This document shows positions 43,310-54,882 of a DNA stretch of 64,000 bases, piece after piece. Position 1 is the first letter of the stretch. Each line of letters begins with the position of its first letter. The DNA comes from Clostridium aminobutyricum. Its GTDB lineage: Bacteria > Bacillota > Clostridia > Peptostreptococcales > Anaerovoracaceae. The stretch spans positions 496,001 to 560,000 of the forward strand of contig NZ_JAFJZZ010000001.1 of assembly GCF_017255415.1 (NCBI RefSeq), given 5' to 3'. The notes below the pieces were generated by a model. That model did no database searches and was not told the DNA's origin. It worked only from the letters and a program-made list of their open reading frames with translations. A program made the translations under genes and the position numbers.

Positions 43310-43399
43310 TATATTATTACAGTGGCGTAGTAGGTAGTATCATTGCTACTAGGGCTTTGACTTTACCAGTAGGAATTTGAACGATAAAAGGGAGTTAAA

Positions 43400-44560
43400 A
43401 TGAAAAATCTAGGCCTGTACATCCATATCCCATTTTGCATCAAAAAATGCTTTTATTGTGACTTTTTATCCTTTGAAAATACAGGGTTTGAAGTACATAG
43501 ACGGTATATTGATGCAGTAAAAAAAGAGATCGAATATTACGGCGGAATTTACGGTAATAAATATTTAGTAAATTCGATTTTTATCGGAGGCGGAACACCC
43601 TCTTTAATCGACGCTCATTTGATTGAGGAATTGATGGAATCACTGAAAAAATACTTTCCTATAGCGGAATCGGCTGAAATAACGATCGAAACCAATCCAA
43701 AAACCTTAACGCGTCAAAAACTTGAAATCTACAGAAGAGCCGGAGTGAACCGGTTAAGCATAGGTGTCCAAAGTTTATATGATATGGAGCTAAAGCGATT
43801 GGGCCGGGTTCATAAAGCAGAAGATTTTATAGAGAATTATAAAACAGCAAGAGAGGTGGGATTTCAGAATATCAATATGGATTTAATGTTTGCTATTCCG
43901 CAGCATACACAAGAGGTGTGGGAGGCAACCTTAAAGCAGGCGATTGATTTAAATCCGGAACATATTTCTTTTTACAGCCTTCAGCTGGAAGAAGGGACGC
44001 CTTATTTTGAGCAGTTTGAAAGAGGGGAGATTCTGCAAATTCCGGATGAAGTGGATAGGAGAATGTATCATCGGGCTGTTGAGCTGTTAACAAAAGCCGG
44101 ATATGAACATTATGAAATATCCAATTGTGCTAAAAAAGGGTTTGAATGTAAACATAATTTGAAATATTGGAATATGGAAGAGTATCTGGGACTTGGATTA
44201 GGCAGTCATTCTTTTGTAGAAGAAATCCGATTCAGCAATACGAAGGATTTGAAACTTTACAATCAAGCGTTGGCTGCATTTCATTCAGATCCTGCGCCAT
44301 GGGTGACCGAACGATATAAAAACACGCCAAAAGACAGCCAATCCGAATACGTTTTTACAGGAATGCGAAAATTAAGAGGGATTGATTTGATCGATTTTAA
44401 AGTGCGGTTTGGCAAAGAATTTTTCGAGGCATATCCAGAACAAAAAGAAATGGTTGAAAAGTATATGGAACAAAATTACGTTCGTATCGAAAACAACCAT
44501 ATGAGCTTTACCTTAAAGGGGATCGATATATCCAATCGCATTTTAGCGGAATTTGTATAA
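43400..44560 (+). CDS. hemW: HemW-like radical SAM heme chaperone
   Basis: 386 residues. It starts LGLYIHIPFCIKKCFYCDF: the CxxxCxxC radical SAM motif with the following Phe/Tyr and Asp is of the HemW / CPOIII type. GGGTPSL and GVQSLYD follow, and a HemW C-terminal domain is present. HemW (formerly called coproporphyrinogen oxidase-like) binds heme and hands it to acceptor proteins. Placement between lepA and hrcA is conserved in Firmicutes. It lacks the extra N-terminal Cys of true HemN. Confidence 0.92.
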   Translation: MKNLGLYIHIPFCIKKCFYCDFLSFENTGFEVHRRYIDAVKKEIEYYGGIYGNKYLVNSIFIGGGTPSLIDAHLIEELMESLKKYFPIAESAEITIETNPKTLTRQKLEIYRRAGVNRLSIGVQSLYDMELKRLGRVHKAEDFIENYKTAREVGFQNINMDLMFAIPQHTQEVWEATLKQAIDLNPEHISFYSLQLEEGTPYFEQFERGEILQIPDEVDRRMYHRAVELLTKAGYEHYEISNCAKKGFECKHNLKYWNMEEYLGLGLGSHSFVEEIRFSNTKDLKLYNQALAAFHSDPAPWVTERYKNTPKDSQSEYVFTGMRKLRGIDLIDFKVRFGKEFFEAYPEQKEMVEKYMEQNYVRIENNHMSFTLKGIDISNRILAEFV

Positions 44561-44589
44561 AATAAGAACTATTTCTGTTTATGTTTTGC

Positions 44590-44705
44590 TTGCATTAAAA
44601 TGTAAAAAATTGTATGATGAAAAAGTACAAAACTGAAAGTATGTAAATGCCAAACAATAAAGAAAAAGAGCGCAATCCTGTGAAGGAAAGCGCTCTTTTC
44701 TTTGT
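44590..44705 (+). ncRNA. Candidate short RNA with its own promoter and terminator
   Basis: TTGCAT (44590-44595), exactly 17 bases, TATGAT (44613-44618), then a terminator AAGAGCGC / GCGCTCTT (44666-44697) with T-rich tail. The product would be about 75-80 bases. A 23-codon frame (44648-44719) runs through it but has a poor SD. Confidence 0.35.
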
Positions 44706-44732
44706 AATGCTATTATAGAATGAACTCCATGA

Positions 44733-44778
44733 AAGAAGGGTAGGGCCTATTTGCCAGCACTACCCTTTCTTATTACAT
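44733..44778. terminator. Inverted repeat after hemW / before the convergent gene
   Basis: AAGAAGGGTAG pairs with CTACCCTTTCTT around about 18 bases. It lies between hemW and the convergent gene at 44853. Confidence 0.6.
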
Positions 44779-44852
44779 CATATATAGTTGATCTTTATTG
44801 ATTAAATACTGCCGGTAAATTATCTATTTTTTAAATTTATTTATTAACTTAA

Positions 44853-45398
44853 TTAGATTTCAACAATTGTAATACTTGCTTCATATATATCAAAATTGAA
44901 ATCTAAGGATACTGTGTTTCCTGCCATCCACTGCAAAGCAGAATTAGGCTGTGTTACATGAACGATATTGGCTTTATTAAGCTGTGTTGAATTGATAAAG
45001 AAGGTCTGTATCAGTACGTCAACACTATTTGTCGTATATTCTAAAGGTGCTCCGTCTAAGAACAGCTTTGTTACAATCGGATCCGATCCTTGAGGGTCGA
45101 AAAAGTCAAAGTTTGCTACCAATGCATGGGTATCTACCAGATATCTGCCCGGTTGTAATATGATGGTATTATTACCGGAAAGTTGAATCTTACATCCGTC
45201 TGCTATTGCAGTTATACCAACTTCAATAGGCTGAACGTTGCCCACTGGCCAAAAACCTGAAATTTGTTGACCTCGTGCAGGTGGTGTAAAGTTAAAACCG
45301 CTAACAAATTGTGCACTGGCTTTTTCTACATATCTTGGTTCGTTACAGCAATGATTTCTTCTAGGGTCACCGCAGCAACTAAAATTGTAGTAATTCAT
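44853..45398 (-). CDS. Probable exosporium/spore-surface protein, TNF/C1q-like jelly roll
   Basis: 181 residues. A Cys-rich start (MNYYNFSCCGDPRRNHCC) is followed by a beta-rich domain with ITAIADGCKIQLSGNNTIIL and QPGRYLVDTHALV. This is the pattern of BclA-type C-terminal domains in spore-surface collagen-like proteins, here without the Gly-X-Y repeats. There is no signal peptide, consistent with assembly in the mother cell. The family is assigned by pattern only. It sits alone on the minus strand in a region with spore genes. Confidence 0.55.
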   Translation of the reverse strand: MNYYNFSCCGDPRRNHCCNEPRYVEKASAQFVSGFNFTPPARGQQISGFWPVGNVQPIEVGITAIADGCKIQLSGNNTIILQPGRYLVDTHALVANFDFFDPQGSDPIVTKLFLDGAPLEYTTNSVDVLIQTFFINSTQLNKANIVHVTQPNSALQWMAGNTVSLDFNFDIYEASITIVEI

Positions 45399-45703
45399 AA
45401 CAATTTCCTTTCTTACTATATAATTTACACCATTTCAGATGTGCCTAAGAAGCAAAACCAAGTTTTAATTCTTAAGTAAGCCCTTATTTTATCCAGGCAA
45501 TAATAAAAGGATTTTATTATGAAGTCTCATTTATTATATTCTGCCAAAGTAGGATGTGTGATTGAGCCGGAACTGCTTCTTTTGATAGGCGTATAGTGAT
45601 TTTCTATTGGATGAAAAAACAGCTTATGTTATAGTAGAAGAAAGATTACAAAATAAAAATGAAGACGAAGATCACGTTAGTTACTATAAACGTTGAGAGG
45701 TAA

Positions 45704-47197
<1,494 letters not shown>

Positions 47198-47221
47198 TAA
47201 ATTAGACACTTACTCATATAA

Positions 47222-47253
47222 AAATGAAGTATGAATTTCACACTTCATTTTTG
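47222..47253 (+). terminator. Terminator after glpK
   Basis: AAATGAAGT / ACTTCATTT with a short loop and five T residues. Its 3' arm overlaps the last codons of the small gene on the other strand. Confidence 0.75.
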
Positions 47254-47378
47254 TAGTTTTTGGCGCTTATATCTATTCTTCCGAAGGTTACGCCGAATAA
47301 TACTCCTGTGTATAGCCCTAATACTAGCACCAGCATCCCTATGCCCACTGTTGTATAAATGATCTCCATTTTTTCCAT
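47238..47378 (-). CDS. 46-residue single-span membrane peptide
   Basis: Short gene on the minus strand: ATG at 47378 behind AAGAGGTAAGCG, stop at 47238. The product starts MEKMEIIYTTVGIGMLVLVL and continues GLYTGVLFGVTFGRI, one clear membrane segment with a short polar tail. The good SD and clean start support it. Function unknown. It shares its end with the glpK terminator (convergent overlap). Confidence 0.6.
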   Translation of the reverse strand: MEKMEIIYTTVGIGMLVLVLGLYTGVLFGVTFGRIDISAKNYKNEV

Positions 47379-47649
47379 CGCTTACCTCTTTTCGTATCAT
47401 AATTATAAAATTCCTTATTTTTCTAATTATCCCATTAAAAAGTAAAATCTAAAGAAGGTTCGGAGTAAAACATAAGTAAACTTTAACATGGTAGATAGGC
47501 AGAGCAGAAGCAATCTTAAAAAGAAAGATTAGTAGCGGTTGAATTTATGTTTGAAACCCCTAATTTATAGGAGTTATTTTTTATAGGTTTGGAAAAATAG
47601 TATGGACTGAAAAAATTTTAGAAATATTGATATTTTTTTCAAAAGAGTG

Positions 47650-47716
47650 TTGACATTAATAGGGTAAGAGTGTTACATTAAAAATGTAATTAGCACTCAT
47701 GATAGTTGAGTGCTAA
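47650..47716 (+). promoter_or_regulatory. hrcA-operon promoter with CIRCE operator
   Basis: TTGACA (47650-47655), 17-base spacer, TTACAT (47673-47678). CIRCE follows at 47690-47716: TTAGCACTC, nine bases, GAGTGCTAA, a perfect match to the HrcA operator. This predicts heat-shock repression of the whole hrcA-grpE-dnaK-dnaJ unit by HrcA. The rest of the 47379-47649 gap is A/T-rich with no feature I can name. Confidence 0.96.
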
Positions 47717-47738
47717 CAAATAAAGAGAGGCGTTGGAT

Positions 47739-48785
47739 ATGGATTTAAACGAAAGGAAATTGAGAATATTACAAGCGATCATCGCTGATTTTATTCGCAC
47801 AGGTGAGCCGGTTGGATCCAGAACTCTTTCCAAGAAGTATGAAATGGGCATTAGTCCTGCTACTATAAGAAATGAGATGTCTGACCTTGAAGAGATGGGA
47901 TTCTTAACACATCCGCATACTTCGGCAGGCCGTGTTCCTTCCGATAAAGCATATAGGTTATACGTGAATAGCTTGATGCAGAAACGGGAGCTATCGATGG
48001 AGGAAAAAAGAGCTATTAACAACAAGCTTCACAGCAATATTTCCGAGCTCGAGAAAACGATACAGCATGCAGCAAGTCTGCTTTCAGAGATAACGAATCT
48101 GACTTCTTTTGCGATGACACCTGATCAGAATGAAGATCAATTGAAATATATTAATCTTCTTGCAGTGGATGAACAAACTGTCGTACTGATGATTGTTTCA
48201 GAAAGCGGCAAGGTTACAAATACCGCAATTAAGTTAAGGACTTCCTATACTGTTGAGAGTCTGGAACTTCTGTCTAAATCGATGACTTACAATTACAGGG
48301 GAAAAAGCATCAGTGAAGTGTTAACCCATGACATTATAAGGAGCTTTCAAACGGATATTGAGGCCATGAATTTACTGGCTGAAAATATCATGCCGAATTT
48401 TATGAAAACCCTTGAAAACATGTTAAATGTCAATCTGTATATGGATGGACTGAAAAATATCTTTTCTATACCGGAGTATAACGATATCGATAAGGCTAAG
48501 ATGTTCATTGAATTGCTTGATAAGAAGGAAGACTTCACAAAGAAATTGATCAAGAGAGATAATGGGGTAATTATTACTATTGGGAATGAGAATGCAGATG
48601 ATATGATGCAAGAATGCAGCTTGATTACTGCGACTTATCATATAGATGGTAAGCTGGTCGGAAAGATTGGTGTAATCGGACCGACTAGAATGAAATACGA
48701 TGAGGTAACGTCTGTTATTGAGTATGTAACCGAAAACTTAAGTAACACGTTTAAATTGACAGGAGGAAATGACGAAGATGATTAA
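47739..48785 (+). CDS. hrcA: Heat-inducible transcription repressor HrcA
   Basis: 348 residues from the ATG at 47739 (SD AGAGAGG); an in-frame TTG lies at 47733. N-terminal winged HTH (RTGEPVGSRTLSKKYEMGIS), typical LEEMGFLTHPHTSAGRVPSD, then the HrcA dimerisation and GAF-like domains. It binds CIRCE at 47690 and represses its own operon; GroEL normally activates it. It overlaps grpE slightly. Confidence 0.97.
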   Translation: MDLNERKLRILQAIIADFIRTGEPVGSRTLSKKYEMGISPATIRNEMSDLEEMGFLTHPHTSAGRVPSDKAYRLYVNSLMQKRELSMEEKRAINNKLHSNISELEKTIQHAASLLSEITNLTSFAMTPDQNEDQLKYINLLAVDEQTVVLMIVSESGKVTNTAIKLRTSYTVESLELLSKSMTYNYRGKSISEVLTHDIIRSFQTDIEAMNLLAENIMPNFMKTLENMLNVNLYMDGLKNIFSIPEYNDIDKAKMFIELLDKKEDFTKKLIKRDNGVIITIGNENADDMMQECSLITATYHIDGKLVGKIGVIGPTRMKYDEVTSVIEYVTENLSNTFKLTGGNDEDD

Positions 48786-49359
48786 AGAACAAACTTCAGC
48801 AGAAGAAAATGAAGTTCTGGAAAATGTAGAAAAGCAGAATCCGGAAGAGGTTTCTTGTGAAAATCAAGAACAGGAACAGGGTGCTGATGGAAACGCAGCA
48901 GGAGCTTCAGAAGATCAAACAGAAACAAAAGCTACTGAGGGGAGTCCTGAAGATGAAGAATGGAATACCAAGTATTTAAGATTAATGGCAGATTTTCAGA
49001 ATTATAAAAGAAGAACTGAGAAAGAAAAGAGTGACATTTATGCATATGCGAATGAGAAAATCGTTTGTGAGCTGCTTGATGTTATAGACAATTTTGAAAG
49101 AGCCCTTGCATTTGGCGAGGGTGAAGGTCTTGTTCAGGGGATGAACAATACATTTAAAATACTTAAGGGGGTACTGGAAAAAAGCGGATTAGAGGAGATT
49201 GGGGCGTTGGGACTGGAATTCGATCCGACTGTTCATAACGCAGTGATGACTGAAGACAGCACAGAACATGATAGTAACAAGGTGACGGCGGTCTTACAAA
49301 AGGGATATAAATTAAACGGAAAAACAATTAGACCTAGTATGGTTAAGGTTTCAAATTAG
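48778..49359 (+). CDS. grpE: GrpE nucleotide-exchange factor
   Basis: About 193 residues. Two in-frame ATGs (48769 and 48778) follow AGGAGG at 48761; the second has the better spacing. An acidic, disordered N-terminus (Glu/Gln rich) precedes a long helix (LMADFQNYKRRTEKEKSDIY) and the C-terminal beta domain (DPTVHNAVM). It releases ADP from DnaK. The start overlaps the end of hrcA. Confidence 0.96.
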   Translation: MIKEQTSAEENEVLENVEKQNPEEVSCENQEQEQGADGNAAGASEDQTETKATEGSPEDEEWNTKYLRLMADFQNYKRRTEKEKSDIYAYANEKIVCELLDVIDNFERALAFGEGEGLVQGMNNTFKILKGVLEKSGLEEIGALGLEFDPTVHNAVMTEDSTEHDSNKVTAVLQKGYKLNGKTIRPSMVKVSN

Positions 49360-49375
49360 TAGGAGGTAATATATT

Positions 49376-51235
49376 ATGGGAAAAGTAATAGGAATTGACT
49401 TAGGAACAACAAACTCGTGCATCGCAGTACTGGAAGGCGGAGAGCCGGTAGTCATTGCAAATGCAGAAGGAAATAGAACTACTCCATCAGTAGTAGGATT
49501 TACAAAAGCCGGAGAAAGATTAGTGGGAGAAACTGCAAAAAGACAGGCGATCACGAATCCGGACAGAACTATTTCATCCATTAAGACGCACATGGGTACA
49601 GACCACAAGGTGGAAATTGATGGGAAACAGTATACTCCGCAAGATATTTCAGCGATGATTTTAAGCAAGTTAAAGGCAGACGCTGAAAGCTACCTTGGTG
49701 AAAAGATTACAGAAGCAGTTATCACCGTACCTGCATACTTTACGGATGCACAGAAGCAGGCAACAAAAGATGCCGGTAAGATCGCGGGTCTCGATGTAAA
49801 GAGAATCATCAACGAACCGACAGCAGCATCACTTGCTTACGGACTTGATAAAGATGCAACTCATCACAAGATTTTAGTCTATGACCTAGGCGGCGGTACA
49901 TTCGATGTATCCGTACTTGAAATCGGAGACGGTGTATTTGAAGTACTTGCAACGAATGGAGATACAAGGCTTGGCGGAGACAACTTCGACAAAATCTTAA
50001 TCGACTTTATGGCAGATACCTTTGCAAAGGAACACGGAATCGACTTAAGAAGTGACAAGATGGCTCATCAGAGACTAAAAGAAGCAGCAGAAAAAGCAAA
50101 GAAGGAGTTATCCAGTGCACAGACAGCAAATGTGAACCTTCCATTTATCACAGTAAGTGCGGATGGTCCTCTTCACATGGATATGGATATTACAAGAGCT
50201 AAATTTGATCAGTTAACTTCCGAATTGGTACAGAGAACCATCGAGCCAATGAAAAAAGCTATGTCAGATGCCGGCGTAACCACAAGTGATATTGAAAAAG
50301 TTATCCTCGTAGGTGGTTCCACAAGAATTCCTGCGGTTCAGGATGCTGTAAAGAATACCACAGGAAAAGAACCATTTAAGGGCATTAACCCGGATGAATG
50401 TGTAGCGGTTGGTGCTGCTATTCAGGCCGGCGTTTTAACAGGGGAAGTTCATGATGTATTATTGCTTGATGTAACACCACTTTCACTTTCCATCGAAACA
50501 TTAGGTGGCGTGGCAACAAAGCTAATCGAAAGAAATACAACTATTCCTACAAAGAAGAGCCAGGTATTCTCCACAGCTGCCGACAATCAGACAGCAGTAG
50601 ACATTCACGTTATGCAGGGTGAAAGAGAAATGGCTGCCGGAAATATCACACTAGGACGTTTCCAACTTTCAGGAATCCCGCCTGCACCTCGTGGAATCCC
50701 TCAGATTGAAGTTACCTTCGATATTGACGCAAACGGTATTGTCAATGTAAGCGCAAAGGATATGGGGACAGGTAAAGAACAGAGAATTACAATCACTTCT
50801 TCCAACAAGCTTTCCGAAGATGATATCAAAGCGAAGGTAAAAGAAGCAGAACAGTTTGCGGAAGAAGATAAGAAGAAGAAAGATGAGATCGAAACAAGAA
50901 ATAAAGCAGAATCTCTTGTGTACGAAACAGAAAAGAACTTAAAGGATTTGGATGCTTCCTTATCGGAAGATGAAAAAGCAAGTGTTTTAGCTGCTAAGGA
51001 TGAATTATCCAAGGCTCTTGAAGGAACAAATATAGCAGAAATCAAGGAAAAGACAGATAAGCTGACCGAACAATTCCACACGATTTCAGCTAAAATGTAT
51101 CAGCAAGCACAGGCTGCTCAGAATGCCGGAGGAGCTGGATTTGATCCAAATATGGGTGGCCAGGCACAAGAAGAAGCGCCAAAGCATGATAATGTAGTAG
51201 ATGCCGACTATAAAGTTGTTGACGAAGACAAATAG
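49376..51235 (+). CDS. dnaK: Chaperone DnaK (Hsp70)
   Basis: 619 residues. The nucleotide-binding domain begins [20 protein letters not shown] and lacks the insertion found in Gram-negative DnaK, as usual in Firmicutes. [19 protein letters not shown] and the linker [12 protein letters not shown] are present, then the substrate-binding domain and a helical lid with a disordered tail. It folds proteins together with DnaJ and GrpE. The SD is AGGAGG. Confidence 0.98.
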   Translation: MGKVIGIDLGTTNSCIAVLEGGEPVVIANAEGNRTTPSVVGFTKAGERLVGETAKRQAITNPDRTISSIKTHMGTDHKVEIDGKQYTPQDISAMILSKLKADAESYLGEKITEAVITVPAYFTDAQKQATKDAGKIAGLDVKRIINEPTAASLAYGLDKDATHHKILVYDLGGGTFDVSVLEIGDGVFEVLATNGDTRLGGDNFDKILIDFMADTFAKEHGIDLRSDKMAHQRLKEAAEKAKKELSSAQTANVNLPFITVSADGPLHMDMDITRAKFDQLTSELVQRTIEPMKKAMSDAGVTTSDIEKVILVGGSTRIPAVQDAVKNTTGKEPFKGINPDECVAVGAAIQAGVLTGEVHDVLLLDVTPLSLSIETLGGVATKLIERNTTIPTKKSQVFSTAADNQTAVDIHVMQGEREMAAGNITLGRFQLSGIPPAPRGIPQIEVTFDIDANGIVNVSAKDMGTGKEQRITITSSNKLSEDDIKAKVKEAEQFAEEDKKKKDEIETRNKAESLVYETEKNLKDLDASLSEDEKASVLAAKDELSKALEGTNIAEIKEKTDKLTEQFHTISAKMYQQAQAAQNAGGAGFDPNMGGQAQEEAPKHDNVVDADYKVVDEDK

Positions 51236-51264
51236 TTGACAGAAAAAAATAAAATTTAGAGTAT

Positions 51265-51290
51265 AAGCACTCCTTTTACAAGGAGTGCTT
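51265..51290. other. Intercistronic hairpin between dnaK and dnaJ
   Basis: AAGCACTCCTT-TTAC-AAGGAGTGCTT, a perfect 11-pair stem without a T run. It may stabilise the dnaK message or attenuate dnaJ. Confidence 0.7.
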
Positions 51291-51319
51291 GTCAAAGTGT
51301 TAAGAGCGGAGAGAAAGTG

Positions 51320-52456
51320 ATGGCAGATAATAAAAGAGATTATTATGAAGTCCTTGGACTGCAAAAGGGTGCGAGTGAGAGTGAAATCAAAAGTGCTTTC
51401 CGTAAGATGGCGATGAAATATCATCCTGATAAGAACCCGGGCGACAAGGAAGCAGAAGAAAAATTTAAAGAGATCAATGAAGCGTATAGTGTTCTTTCCG
51501 ACCCTGACAAGAAGAATAAATATGATCGGTTCGGTCATGCCGGAGTAGATCCAAGTGCCGGATTCGGCGGCGGTGGATTCGGTGCAGGCGGATTTGAAGA
51601 TATATTTGATATGTTTGGCGGTATGTTTGGCGGCGGATTCGGCGGCACTTCCAGAAGGAGAAACGGCCCGATGAAGGGAAGAGACCTTCAGCAGGAAGTC
51701 CTGATATCCTTTGACGAAGCTGCTTTTGGAACCACGAAGGACGTGAAGATTTCCAAATATGTCAAATGTGAAAAATGTAATGGGTCAGGTGCGGAGGAAG
51801 CAACTGCGAAGAAAACTTGCCCTACTTGCAGCGGCACCGGAGAAGTTCGAACAACTCAACGAACCCCGTTCGGACAATTTCAAAGTGTTTCCACCTGTCA
51901 GACCTGCGGAGGTTCCGGCCAAGTAATCGAAAAACCTTGTGCTGAATGCAGCGGCACGGGTAAGGTTCGAAAGACCGTAACGATCTCTGTCGACATTCCG
52001 GCCGGGGTTGACAATGAATCTGTAATATCCCTAAGGGGTCAGGGTGAACCGGGAAGTAACGGTGGGCCAAACGGAGACTTATACGTAGTAATTCGAGTAA
52101 AACCACATGAATTATTTAAGAGAGATGACACAGACCTGTGGCTGGAAATTCCGATTTCCTACGCACAGGCAACACTTGGAGATGACATTGTGGTGCCTAC
52201 ATTAAGCGAAAAGGTTTCTTATACCATACCAGCGGGTACTCAGCCGGGAACGGTATTCCGATTAAAGGGCAAAGGCATTAAAAGCTTGCGGGGCTCCAGA
52301 ATGGGTGATCTTTATGTGAAGGTTATTCTGGAAGTGCCTACGAAGCTAAATGCAGAGCAGAAAAAGAAGATTAAAGAGCTAAGTCAAATTTTGAGCGCTG
52401 AGAATCACGGGAAGAATAAGACGTTTACCGATAAGGTAAAAGAACTGTTTAAATAA
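51320..52456 (+). CDS. dnaJ: Chaperone DnaJ (Hsp40)
   Basis: 378 residues from the ATG at 51320. J domain with HPD ([10 protein letters not shown]), a Gly/Phe-rich linker ([20 protein letters not shown]), four zinc-finger CxxCxGxG repeats ([32 protein letters not shown]) and the C-terminal substrate-binding domains. A type I Hsp40, the DnaK co-chaperone. It ends the heat-shock operon, followed by a terminator at 52471-52505. Confidence 0.98.
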   Translation: MADNKRDYYEVLGLQKGASESEIKSAFRKMAMKYHPDKNPGDKEAEEKFKEINEAYSVLSDPDKKNKYDRFGHAGVDPSAGFGGGGFGAGGFEDIFDMFGGMFGGGFGGTSRRRNGPMKGRDLQQEVLISFDEAAFGTTKDVKISKYVKCEKCNGSGAEEATAKKTCPTCSGTGEVRTTQRTPFGQFQSVSTCQTCGGSGQVIEKPCAECSGTGKVRKTVTISVDIPAGVDNESVISLRGQGEPGSNGGPNGDLYVVIRVKPHELFKRDDTDLWLEIPISYAQATLGDDIVVPTLSEKVSYTIPAGTQPGTVFRLKGKGIKSLRGSRMGDLYVKVILEVPTKLNAEQKKKIKELSQILSAENHGKNKTFTDKVKELFK

Positions 52457-52470
52457 GAGAAATCAAGGTG

Positions 52471-52505
52471 AAAGCAGATAACCATTGGGTTGTCTGCTTT
52501 TTTTG
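52471..52505 (+). terminator. Terminator of the hrcA-dnaJ operon
   Basis: AAAGCAGA-ACC / GGT-TCTGCTTTTTTTT. A second TGCTTTTT-ended hairpin (about 52538-52592) follows in the gap before the GC-richer block. Confidence 0.88.
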
Positions 52506-52662
52506 AGGCTGTACCTAATTTTGCCCTTAGATATAATAAAAGCAATCAATCATGGTGCGAAAAGTAACATGGACCATCGGAATGCTTTTTGCTGATTTTT
52601 TATTGAATATTTCCTGATCAAGAAATATAATGGGTAAAAAGAGATTGGTTCGGAGGAAAATC

Positions 52663-52872
52663 ATGGAATATATCAGCACAAAAGAAGCGGCGGAGAAATG
52701 GAGCCTTACCCCTCGGATGGTGGTCTACCACTGTGTCAATGGGCGCATCAAGGGTGCGCAGAAAATTGCTAACGTGTGGATTATTCCCAAAGACGCTGCC
52801 CGGCCGGAGGACAGGCGAAAAGCATACCGGATCGGTAAAGGAGGCGGCGTTTATCAAACTTTTCACCCATAA
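52663..52872 (+). CDS. Small helix-turn-helix DNA-binding protein
   Basis: 69 residues from the ATG at 52663 (CGGAGGAAAATC before it); an in-frame ATG at 52630 is possible. STKEAAEKWSLTPRMVVYHC then VNGRIKGAQKIANVWIIPKD matches excisionase/MerR-type HTH_17 proteins, in which WIIPK is typical. It overlaps the 5' end of the kinase frame that follows and opens the GC-richer block. It may regulate these genes or be a remnant of a mobile element. Confidence 0.75.
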   Translation: MEYISTKEAAEKWSLTPRMVVYHCVNGRIKGAQKIANVWIIPKDAARPEDRRKAYRIGKGGGVYQTFHP

Positions 52873-54823
52873 GCATCGGCTGTCATTGATTCTGACAGCG
52901 GCGCTTGTCACGGTTCTTGCGCTGATGCTGTTGGTCAGGCCGCCGGAAGGCCCTGAAAGCGTCACGGTCACAGAGCAAAATGGCGTGTATGATCTGTCTG
53001 GACTTGCGGACTTGGATGGAACACTGATTCGTCTTGCTCCGGCAGGAATCTATTACCCCAATACATACCTGATGCCAGAAAATGCGGATACGGCCGTTTC
53101 CGAAAGTATTAACCGCTACGAAGAAATCAGAGCAGACTACCTCTCCCAGCGGTTTGTTCTGAGGCTCCCGGATAACAGAGAGGTATACACTCTGACCTTT
53201 ACCCTTTCCGGCCGCCACGCCATGCGCGTCTATGTAAACGGCAACTTGGCTGCGCAGACTGGCCATCCGGAAACCACAAAGCAGGACACCGAGGTGTGGG
53301 AAAATAACATCACCTTTGACGCGGCGGCGGAGGACGGCAAAATGGAAATTATCCTCCACAGCGCGCAGTTCTATCACGCCAAAAGGGGTGCGTCCCTTGG
53401 GTCGCTGAGTCTGAGCAAATCAGGAACTGTCACCGATCCCTTTGTGTTTGATCGGATCAAGGGGATGGCCGTCGCAGGCGCGTTTTTGTGTGCGGCGGTA
53501 TTGCTGCTGGGAATTTACCTGCTGCTGTCTCGTACAAAAGCGACCCTTTATTTTGCTCTGACCTGCGTGGTCATGGCACTGCGAGAGCTTCTGCAAAGTC
53601 AGGCATGGACATACTTTCCCATTCCCGGCAACCTTTCCTTTATGCTGGAATATTTAAGCGTAGTGTTGCTGACCGTATTTCTTTCGCTGTACCTCGGACA
53701 GTATGCCACAGGAAAATTGCTGCGAGGCGTTCAATATACGGCGATTTTCGGCTCCTGTGTTTATGGACTATGCGTACTGCTTGGAGATTCCATCTTCTAT
53801 ACCTCAGTGCTGGGCTATTATCAGATACTGCTTGTTTTGTGCATCGTTCCCGGCATTGCCGGGCTGTTCTGGAATATGCAACCCCCGACAAAGGAACAGG
53901 GCGCCGCTATATACGGCATCGCGGTCTTTTTCCTTGCCGCGTTGTCGGATATTTTGATGTACAGCGATTTGTTCGGCGATGGGCCCAACGCGCCCATATC
54001 GGAAATGGCCATGCTGGTATTTGTGCTGGCGCAGACGGTTTCCCTGTTTCTGATGAACAACCGGGTGCTGGCTCAGGCCAAAGAAGCGGAACAGAAGCTA
54101 GAAACGGAAAAGAATGCGCTAGAAGCGCTCAACCGGATGAAAACCGAGTTTTTAGGCAATGTTTCCCATGAGCTGAAAACGCCGCTGACGGTGGTGTCCG
54201 GTTACGCCCAGACCACCAGGCAGATGGCGGAGCAGCACGGAGAGCTGAACGCAGGAGAAGTATCCCGCAGAATGAAGCTCATCTCTTCAGAGGCAGAACG
54301 GCTTTCGCTGATGGTAGGACAGATCCTCGACGTAACCCGGATCGAGGAGGGCCGTATGGCCATGGAGCAGACGTCCTGCTATGTGGATGAAATCATTCAC
54401 GGGGCAATCGAAACTTATTACCCCATACTCAACAAGAACGCCAACCGGCTGGAAATTCACATAGAAAGGGCCCTTCCCGCCGTCAGCGCCGATCCTGGGC
54501 GGATCTCCCAGGTCATCATCAATCTGATCTCCAACGCGGTCCGATTTACGGTAAACGGCCTGATCACCGTGTCCGCAAGGCAGGAGGATCTCCATATCGT
54601 GATCTGTGTCGCCGACAACGGCGCCGGAATCAGCCGAGAAAGGCTTCCCCATATCTTTGAGCGGTACGTCAGCAAAAAAAAATCCGGGGTTGGTCAGGAT
54701 ACCGGCACCGGACTTGGTGTTTATATCTGTAAGCATATCGTGGAGAGCCACGGAGGGGAAATCTGGCTGGAAAGCGAAGAAGGAAAGGGCACTTCCGTTT
54801 TTTTCACCCTGCCCGTACTCTAA
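52733..54823 (+). CDS. Sensor histidine kinase with 7TM-DISM-like sensor (first)
   Basis: The frame is open from a GTG at 52733. The protein proper seems to start near 52853 (IKLFTHKHRLSLILTAALVT), where a perfect AAAGGAGG is followed by ATC but no ATG, GTG or TTG. The layout is a first membrane helix, an extracellular beta-rich sensor of about 190 residues, seven membrane helices (RIKGMAVAGAFLCAAVLLL onward), a coiled coil, HisKA and HATPase_c. The phosphate-accepting His is H479 (from 52733) in NVSHELKTPL. ATP-binding motifs NLISNAVRFT, DNGAGI and TGTGLGVYICKHI are present. Its catalytic half is nearly the same as that of the next kinase. Partner: the response regulator at 56206. Confidence 0.88.
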   Translation: MSMGASRVRRKLLTCGLFPKTLPGRRTGEKHTGSVKEAAFIKLFTHKHRLSLILTAALVTVLALMLLVRPPEGPESVTVTEQNGVYDLSGLADLDGTLIRLAPAGIYYPNTYLMPENADTAVSESINRYEEIRADYLSQRFVLRLPDNREVYTLTFTLSGRHAMRVYVNGNLAAQTGHPETTKQDTEVWENNITFDAAAEDGKMEIILHSAQFYHAKRGASLGSLSLSKSGTVTDPFVFDRIKGMAVAGAFLCAAVLLLGIYLLLSRTKATLYFALTCVVMALRELLQSQAWTYFPIPGNLSFMLEYLSVVLLTVFLSLYLGQYATGKLLRGVQYTAIFGSCVYGLCVLLGDSIFYTSVLGYYQILLVLCIVPGIAGLFWNMQPPTKEQGAAIYGIAVFFLAALSDILMYSDLFGDGPNAPISEMAMLVFVLAQTVSLFLMNNRVLAQAKEAEQKLETEKNALEALNRMKTEFLGNVSHELKTPLTVVSGYAQTTRQMAEQHGELNAGEVSRRMKLISSEAERLSLMVGQILDVTRIEEGRMAMEQTSCYVDEIIHGAIETYYPILNKNANRLEIHIERALPAVSADPGRISQVIINLISNAVRFTVNGLITVSARQEDLHIVICVADNGAGISRERLPHIFERYVSKKKSGVGQDTGTGLGVYICKHIVESHGGEIWLESEEGKGTSVFFTLPVL

Positions 54824-54882
54824 AGGCTGCTGGCCAGGTCGCCAAAAAGTCCATATTGATTACATGAAAGGCTGGTAGGCAA

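Noticed and set aside
52541-52592. Separate small RNA gene between dnaJ and the HTH gene
   Set aside because: A hairpin and an A/T-rich -10-like sequence are present, but no -35 at proper spacing could be found; it is more likely a second terminator.
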